Origin: Flavobacterium psychrophilum
GTDB taxonomy: Bacteria; Bacteroidota; Bacteroidia; Flavobacteriales; Flavobacteriaceae
Direction: 5' to 3'
Assembly (NCBI GenBank): GCA_945860385.1
Contig: CAMAQD010000013.1
Span: 1-64,000, forward strand
DNA: 64,000 nt
Made by a program: the position numbers and the translations under genes. Shown piece by piece: positions 59,708 to 64,000 of the stretch. Each line of letters begins with the position of its first letter. Positions within the stretch are counted from its first letter, which is position 1. The notes beneath the pieces are model-generated. The model was not told the origin of the DNA. It did no database searches and worked only from the letters and a program-made list of their open reading frames with translations.

Positions 59708-60535
59708 ATGACAATAAACTGCAAAGGACAACTTATTGATTTGACAACTCCCAAAGTGATGGGGATATTGAATGTAACTCCCAATTCATTTTATGATGGC
59801 GGAATGTATAAAAGCAGCAGTGAAATGCTGACAAAAGTAGGTAAAATGCTTAGCGAAGGAGCCACATTTATTGATGTTGGAGCCTATTCGAGCAAGCCTA
59901 GTGCCGAATATGTTTCGGAAGAGGAAGAATTGCAAAGAATAATTCCTATTATCAATCTGATTTTAGAATATTATCCACAAGCTTTGCTTTCCGTTGATAC
60001 TTTTAGAAGCGAAGTCGCCAAGGTTTGCATCGAAAATGGAGCGGCGATCATCAATGATATTTCGGCAGGAAATCTGGATGATAAAATGCTGGAAACTATT
60101 GCGAAATATAACGTTCCTTATATTATGATGCATATGAGAGGCACGCCAGAAACCATGCAAAAGATGACAACTTACGACGATATTGTCAAGGAAATATTAT
60201 TCTATTTCTCTGAAAAGGTGTCCAAAGCTAGAAGTTTCGGTGTTAATGATTTGATAATCGATCCTGGATTCGGTTTTGCTAAAACTTTGGATCAAAATTA
60301 TGAAGTTTTACAAAAAATGGAATTGTTTGAAATCTTGGAATTGCCTTTATTAGCAGGATTTTCTAGGAAATCTATGATTTATAAAACCTTGCATTCTTCT
60401 GCGGAAGAAGCTTTGAATGGAACCACGGTTTTGAATACCGTTGCGTTGATTAAAGGAGCGAAAATTCTTCGGGTTCACGATGTGAAAGAAGCGATGGAAT
60501 GTGTTACTTTATTCAATAAAATCAATAATCAGTAA
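59708..60535 (+). CDS. folP: Dihydropteroate synthase
   Basis: Condenses dihydropterin pyrophosphate with p-aminobenzoate in folate synthesis; the target of sulfonamides. The 275-residue TIM barrel has MGILNVTPNSFYDGG (about 18-32), INDISAGNLDD, PYIMMHMRGTPETMQ and DPGFGFAKTLDQN, the pterin- and phosphate-binding loops. The ATG at 59708 follows the usual start. It overlaps the next lipoprotein gene by one base (TAATG). A -7 box TATATTTG lies at 59628-59635. Confidence 0.95.
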   Translation: MTINCKGQLIDLTTPKVMGILNVTPNSFYDGGMYKSSSEMLTKVGKMLSEGATFIDVGAYSSKPSAEYVSEEEELQRIIPIINLILEYYPQALLSVDTFRSEVAKVCIENGAAIINDISAGNLDDKMLETIAKYNVPYIMMHMRGTPETMQKMTTYDDIVKEILFYFSEKVSKARSFGVNDLIIDPGFGFAKTLDQNYEVLQKMELFEILELPLLAGFSRKSMIYKTLHSSAEEALNGTTVLNTVALIKGAKILRVHDVKEAMECVTLFNKINNQ

Positions 60536-61146
60536 TGAAGTATTTTAGTTTAGTAATTCTTTTTGTGCTGTTTTCCTGTGGAAATAAAGAAGATATTTTA
60601 TTGCCAAAATCGAATGTAACCTTAGTTTCAAATGTAATAGATCATTCACCAATTTATATTTTTTTCAGAACTAAAGGAAAAGATACTTTGGCAGAAGTAA
60701 ACCGAAAAAACTCCATTATTTCAACCAATTGGATTCTTAATATTGACAAGCGATTGCCGTTGCGATTGGTTATTCCTGAAGTAATGAAATTGCAGGAAAA
60801 AAAGCGAAGTGAAGTCGCTCACAAAAACGAATTAGCCGAAAATTATTATTCGTATGCGGATAGTATTCATAAGAATATGGCGTTTCTACCATTCACGAAA
60901 GTGTATTATAAATTGGAGAAGCCAATGTCTAGTTTTATTGTATTTTTTTCTAGAAAAAATGAAATTTATGTGGATGGTTTTTCAGGAAGTCGTGAAGAAT
61001 TGAAGCATTTTTTAACTAGTTACAAAGATAAGACCAAAATAATTAGATTCGGTTTTGATGAAAAAATGAGTTATGGAACTTATATTCAGAATGAAATTTT
61101 CATCCAAAGTTTAAAAATTGAAAACAAAGAAGAGTTTGTTTATTAA
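60535..61146 (+). CDS. Hypothetical lipoprotein coupled to folP
   Basis: A 203-residue lipoprotein (MKYFSLVILFVLFSC, Cys15) with no family I recognise. The body is mixed, with LPLRLVIPEVMKLQEKKRSE and FRTKGKDTLAEVN as notable stretches. Its ATG overlaps the folP stop (TAATG), so it is co-translated with folP but need not be functionally related. It is convergent with rlmH, 16 nt away. Confidence 0.7.
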   Translation: MKYFSLVILFVLFSCGNKEDILLPKSNVTLVSNVIDHSPIYIFFRTKGKDTLAEVNRKNSIISTNWILNIDKRLPLRLVIPEVMKLQEKKRSEVAHKNELAENYYSYADSIHKNMAFLPFTKVYYKLEKPMSSFIVFFSRKNEIYVDGFSGSREELKHFLTSYKDKTKIIRFGFDEKMSYGTYIQNEIFIQSLKIENKEEFVY

Positions 61147-61162
61147 ATTCCTAAAACTAAAA

Positions 61163-61636
61163 TCATTGATGATGATATGGTTCATTCTTCAAAATTGTGA
61201 ATCCGCGATACAATTGTTCGATAAAAAATAAACGCACCATTTGATGGGAAAAAGTCATTAGTGAAAGCGAAATTTTTCCTTGTGCTTTGGCATAAACCGT
61301 TTCCGAAAAACCGTAAGGACCACCAATTACAAAAACCAAAGTCTTCACGCCCGAATTCATTTTCTTCTGCAATTCCTCTGAAAATCCAACGCTAGTATAG
61401 GTTTTTCCGTTTTCATCCAATAAAATGAGTTGATCCGTTGGTGTTATTTTTGCCAAAATCAATTCGCCTTCTTTCTCTTTTTGCTGGCTTTCCGACAAGT
61501 TTTTTACGTTTTTGATATCGGGAATAATCTCCAAATCAAACTTGATATAAAACGACAAACGTTTTTGATATTCGTCAATTAAGGATTGCAAATTTTTATT
61601 ATCGGTTTTGCCAATGGCGATGAGTTTGATATTCAT
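61163..61636 (-). CDS. rlmH: 23S rRNA (pseudouridine1915-N3)-methyltransferase
   Basis: A 157-residue SPOUT methyltransferase acting on helix 69 of 23S rRNA in the 70S ribosome. It has the opening MNIKLIAIGKT, the knot motif VFVIGGPYGFSE and the C-terminal SHQMVRLFFIEQLYRGFTILKNEPYHH, exact for RlmH. Monocistronic. Confidence 0.96.
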   Translation of the reverse strand: MNIKLIAIGKTDNKNLQSLIDEYQKRLSFYIKFDLEIIPDIKNVKNLSESQQKEKEGELILAKITPTDQLILLDENGKTYTSVGFSEELQKKMNSGVKTLVFVIGGPYGFSETVYAKAQGKISLSLMTFSHQMVRLFFIEQLYRGFTILKNEPYHHQ

Positions 61637-61760
61637 TTTGTTGGATATTAATAAAACAAAGGTATAAAATTGAGAATCAAATAATATTGTTCCGTTTTTG
61701 AACCTTCATTTTATGATATTAATTTAAATTAAGAATAAATATTGTTTTAAAATCGTTTAC

Positions 61761-61780
61761 ACCCCTATTTTTTATGGGGT
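61761..61780. repeat. Small GC hairpin upstream of amt
   Basis: ACCCC (61761-61765) and GGGGT (61776-61780) around a 10-nt AT loop. It lies about 140 nt before the amt gene. It is too short to be a clear terminator, but unusual in AT-rich DNA. Confidence 0.35.
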
Positions 61781-61837
61781 TGAATAAAATATTACACTAA
61801 TTCATTTCGAGATACCGTCTAAAATTAATTAAACTTA

Positions 61838-61857
61838 ACAAATTTTATGAAATTTGT
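61838..61857. promoter_or_regulatory. Dyad ACAAATTT-n4-AAATTTGT upstream of amt promoter
   Basis: A perfect 8-bp inverted repeat with a 4-nt centre, 10 bp upstream of the -33 TTG. That position suits an activator. It is a candidate nitrogen-control site; the AT content limits its weight. Confidence 0.5.
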
Positions 61858-61867
61858 AAAATAAACG

Positions 61868-61900
61868 TTGGAATTATTGTGAAACGATTAGTTAATTTTG
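61868..61900 (+). promoter_or_regulatory. Promoter of the ammonium transporter gene
   Basis: TTG (61868-61870), 22-bp spacer, TAATTTTG (61893-61900), 22 nt before the ATG at 61923. Confidence 0.6.
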
Positions 61901-61922
61901 AGCCAAAATAAAAAAATAAATT

Positions 61923-63158
61923 ATGTTAGACGTAGGATTAACCACTTTTATGATTCTTGCCACTAGTTTAGTGATGCTGATGACTCCCGGACTCGCTTTT
62001 TTCTATGGTGGATTGGGCTGTAATAAAAATATTTTGAGCATAATGATGCAGAGTTTTGTTTCAATGGGAATAGGAACTGTGCTTTGGTTTGCTTTTGGAT
62101 ATTCGCTTTGTTTTAGCGGGAATATGAGTTCTGGTTCCGATTTTTTTGGGATTATAGGGAATTTTGATAAAGCTTTTTATCACGGAATTACGCCTTCAAC
62201 ACTGTATTCATCAGATAAGCCGTTTCCCGAATATATTTTTATTGCTTATCAAATGATGTTTGCTATCATTACTCCGGCATTGATTACAGGAGCTTTTATC
62301 AACAGGGTTTCGTTTAAATCCTATGTTTACTTTCTTATTTTCTGGCAAATTTTTGTGTATTATCCTTTTGTTCATATGGTTTGGGGAGGAGGATTGCTTG
62401 CAGAGTGGGGAGTTTTTGATTTTGCAGGCGGAATTACCGTCCACGCAACTGCTGGTTTTGCAGCTTTGGCATCGGTATATTTTGTCGGAAGACGTACTAA
62501 TAAACACGAGCCTAATAATATTCCATTAGTAGCCATCGGAACAGCTTTACTCTGGTTTGGTTGGTACGGATTTAATGCTGGAAGCGAATTGGCGGTAAAC
62601 TCTATTACTATTTCCTCCTTTTTGAATACGGACACAGCAGCATCTTTCGCCGCGGTTACTTGGTTATTTATCGAATGGAATACTGGCAACAAGAAACCTA
62701 CTTTTGTTGGATTAATGACGGGCGCTGTTGCAGGTTTGGCTACGATTACTCCAGCTGCTGGTTATGTTGATATTTATTCGTCGGCAATTATTGGAATCAT
62801 TGCTGCTTGTGGTTGCTTTTTGGCAGTAAAATATAAAGAAAAGAAAGGTTGGGACGATGCGCTCGATGTATGGGGAATTCACGGAATGGGCGGAATAATT
62901 GGAACCATTTGCCTTGGTTTCTTTGCCAATAGCACTATAAACGAAGCGATTCCGAATGGGTTATTTTTTGGAGGTAACGGAATGTTATTGTTTAAAGAAT
63001 GTGTTGCCATTTTATTTGCAACCAGTTATGCGTTCTTTTTTACCTTATTATTGTTTAAAATAATCAATAAGTTTATTCCTGTAAAAGCTACCGAAGAAGA
63101 TCAGGAACTTGGACTGGATTTGTCACATCACGGCGAAATCGCACGACAACAGCGCTAA
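61923..63158 (+). CDS. amt: Ammonium transporter (Amt)
   Basis: A 411-residue trimeric channel-transporter with 11 helices. The twin pore histidines are His174 (in GGITVHATAGF) and His320 (VWGIHGMGG), and the recruiting Asp is in DFAGG (Asp167), matching E. coli AmtB His168/His318/Asp160. It imports ammonium under nitrogen limitation. No glnK/glnB gene lies next to it, which is uncommon since amt usually travels with glnK. Promoter with an upstream dyad and a strong terminator flank it. Confidence 0.96.
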   Translation: MLDVGLTTFMILATSLVMLMTPGLAFFYGGLGCNKNILSIMMQSFVSMGIGTVLWFAFGYSLCFSGNMSSGSDFFGIIGNFDKAFYHGITPSTLYSSDKPFPEYIFIAYQMMFAIITPALITGAFINRVSFKSYVYFLIFWQIFVYYPFVHMVWGGGLLAEWGVFDFAGGITVHATAGFAALASVYFVGRRTNKHEPNNIPLVAIGTALLWFGWYGFNAGSELAVNSITISSFLNTDTAASFAAVTWLFIEWNTGNKKPTFVGLMTGAVAGLATITPAAGYVDIYSSAIIGIIAACGCFLAVKYKEKKGWDDALDVWGIHGMGGIIGTICLGFFANSTINEAIPNGLFFGGNGMLLFKECVAILFATSYAFFFTLLLFKIINKFIPVKATEEDQELGLDLSHHGEIARQQR

Positions 63159-63175
63159 AAGATAATTTAAATTAT

Positions 63176-63212
63176 AAAAGGGCTACATTCATTATCGAAT
63201 GTAGCCCTTTTT
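63176..63212. terminator. Bidirectional terminator after amt
   Basis: GGGCTACATTC (63180-63190) pairs perfectly with GAATGTAGCCC (63197-63207) with a 6-nt loop, flanked by A-run on the left and T-run on the right. It serves the convergent GldL-like gene as well. Confidence 0.9.
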
Positions 63213-63230
63213 ATTTTGGTTTAATATGTT

Positions 63231-63440
63231 TTAACTATCCAAAAACGAATCGGTGTTGTTTTTATTTTTTTTGAATAATTTTAGCAGCATCAATATCGCG
63301 GCAACAGCTTCGAAAGTCATTCCTATGATTAAAAAGAAAGTCGTCCAATCTTTGCGTTCATTGGTGACTTTGAAGGCAACTCCAATGATGGTAAGTATTG
63401 CTCCAATTACGAATAGGACTAGGATTTGTGTGTTTTTCAT
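63231..63440 (-). CDS. GldL N-terminus-like small membrane protein
   Basis: A 69-residue protein with two hydrophobic helices, ILVLFVIGAILTIIGVAFKV and TTFFLIIGMTFEAVAAILMLLKLF, and a charged tail. The pattern (GA..TIIGVAFKV and G.TFEA) is close to the first part of GldL, the T9SS/gliding-motor protein, but the long C-terminal region of GldL is absent. The start at 63440 omits an upstream in-frame ATG at 63461. The role is unknown; a GldL-like fold is inference. Confidence 0.6.
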   Translation of the reverse strand: MKNTQILVLFVIGAILTIIGVAFKVTNERKDWTTFFLIIGMTFEAVAAILMLLKLFKKNKNNTDSFLDS

Positions 63441-63489
63441 TAAAGAATATTTAAGTCTCAAAGATAATAAAAAGGTGTAGATTTTGGAT

Positions 63490-64000
63490 TTAAAGGATAG
63501 TTTGCGTTTTTACGTACTTCACATTTCGTTCTTTTAAATAGGATAAAATATAGTTGAAGCAAGTTTCGTGTTTCCCAATTAATTCTGGCGGAAATATTCC
63601 TTTTTCGGTAAATAATCCTTCCAAAAATAGATTTGCGACTGCTGTAGCTGTGTATCCGGTAGTTCTCGCCATCGATGAAGTTTGGGTTTCTTGGCAATAT
63701 TCGTCGTATAAATTATAGATTACTTCTACGATTTGTCCTTTTGGATTTTCTCCTTTTAAGCTGATTCGCATTACGGTTAATTCTTCTTCGGTTTCGCCTA
63801 GTTTCCATTCGTTGAAAAGAATTTTACTAGTAAAATCGAGTGGAGAAATTTCAGTTTCATTGACCGTTATTTTGTTTTCGCTAAAAAATCCGCTATCTTT
63901 TAAAACTTTTACATATTCAACGTGACCGGGATATCTAAGTGTTTTCTCTTTCATGTTTTTGATGTGTGGCATCGTAAATAATATCGAGCGCAATCCATCA
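63490..64000 (-). CDS. Saccharopine dehydrogenase, C-terminal part (runs off window)
   Basis: A C-terminal segment of at least 170 residues with MKEKTLRYPGHVEYVKVLKDSGFF, ILFNEWKLGETEEELTVMRI and SMARTTGYTATAVANLFLEGLFTEKGIFPPELIG, typical of the LYS9-like saccharopine dehydrogenase family in Bacteroidota. The frame continues past the window edge (codons reading DGLRSILFT upstream), so the N-terminal NAD domain is missing here. It belongs to lysine breakdown or a related reductase pathway. The TTG at 63993 is inside the gene, not its start. Confidence 0.88.
   Translation of the reverse strand, partial: DGLRSILFTMPHIKNMKEKTLRYPGHVEYVKVLKDSGFFSENKITVNETEISPLDFTSKILFNEWKLGETEEELTVMRISLKGENPKGQIVEVIYNLYDEYCQETQTSSMARTTGYTATAVANLFLEGLFTEKGIFPPELIGKHETCFNYILSYLKERNVKYVKTQTIL

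Noticed and set aside
61637..61922. A riboswitch in the amt leader.
   Set aside because: The GC hairpin at 61761-61780 and the dyad at 61838-61857 lie upstream of the predicted promoter, so they would not be in the transcript.
1..64000. CRISPR arrays, tRNA or rRNA genes, insertion sequences.
   Set aside because: I looked for regularly spaced direct repeats, tRNA-like cloverleaf ends, rRNA-like sequence and transposase domains and found none I could support. A tRNA or riboswitch scan by program could still reveal a missed one.

Overview
The window reads as chromosome of a Flavobacterium-like member of the Bacteroidota. The DNA is AT-rich, promoters fit the Bacteroidota pattern TTG-N19..22-TAnnTTTG rather than -35/-10 boxes, several secreted proteins end in type IX secretion (T9SS) sorting domains, and many genes belong to families typical of this phylum (DUF6095, DUF6048, DUF6452, DUF1599, BT_3928-type DoxX, a GldL-like membrane protein). 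I see no rRNA, tRNA, CRISPR array, transposase or complete mobile element.

Layout. 1-1400: edge of what may be an old integrated element. It holds two coupled small ORFs, a divergent XRE regulator with two matching operators, and a gene-poor stretch with short direct repeats. 1407-16025: pectin/galacturonate block. A minus-strand operon kduI-kduD-uxaC-uxaB-uxaA (8584 to 2425) lies divergent from a 1311-aa T9SS surface protein and a PL1 pectate lyase. The two divergent promoters carry identical TGTAATCGATTACA operators placed directly after the -7 box. Pectate lyase would release unsaturated and saturated galacturonides outside the cell. KduI/KduD process the unsaturated product and UxaC/UxaB/UxaA process galacturonate, both ending at 2-keto-3-deoxygluconate (KDG). 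KdgK, KdgA, a SusC/SusD pair and the regulator are not in the window.

16-43 kb is mostly housekeeping: a cNMP/CBS/DUF294 protein coupled to a DnaQ-like exonuclease, TerC, a CE2 esterase-murQ-DUF6095-pentapeptide block, a ZIP transporter, rRNA methyltransferases (RlmD and a THUMP enzyme), cysE-cysM, an Nramp-related transporter, a lipoprotein with a duplicated His/Cys motif, a Smr protein, a cysteine desulfurase, the mlaEFD lipid-transport genes and a flotillin.

43.5-55.9 kb is a one-strand block that looks like an energy/envelope-stress island: PEP synthase, SDR, OsmC, the C-terminal stump of an acetyl-CoA synthetase, HtrA, a zinc ribbon, a Ca-type P-ATPase with DUF2784, a site-2 protease with CBS domains, a phospholipase D/cardiolipin-synthase-like protein and a CbpA-like J-protein. 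56-64 kb holds tpiA, a TlpA-like lipoprotein, BT_3928-type DoxX, DUF1599, folP, rlmH, an ammonium transporter with a promoter and upstream dyad, a GldL-like small protein and the C-terminal part of a saccharopine dehydrogenase that runs off the window.

Most interesting leads: the paired pectin operators, the two-operator XRE module, the stress island with the acs remnant, the duplicated GMNPPHGQ..HRCDIAVGAP lipoprotein, the Nramp homologue with altered metal-site motifs, and CCACA-headed intergenic repeats.
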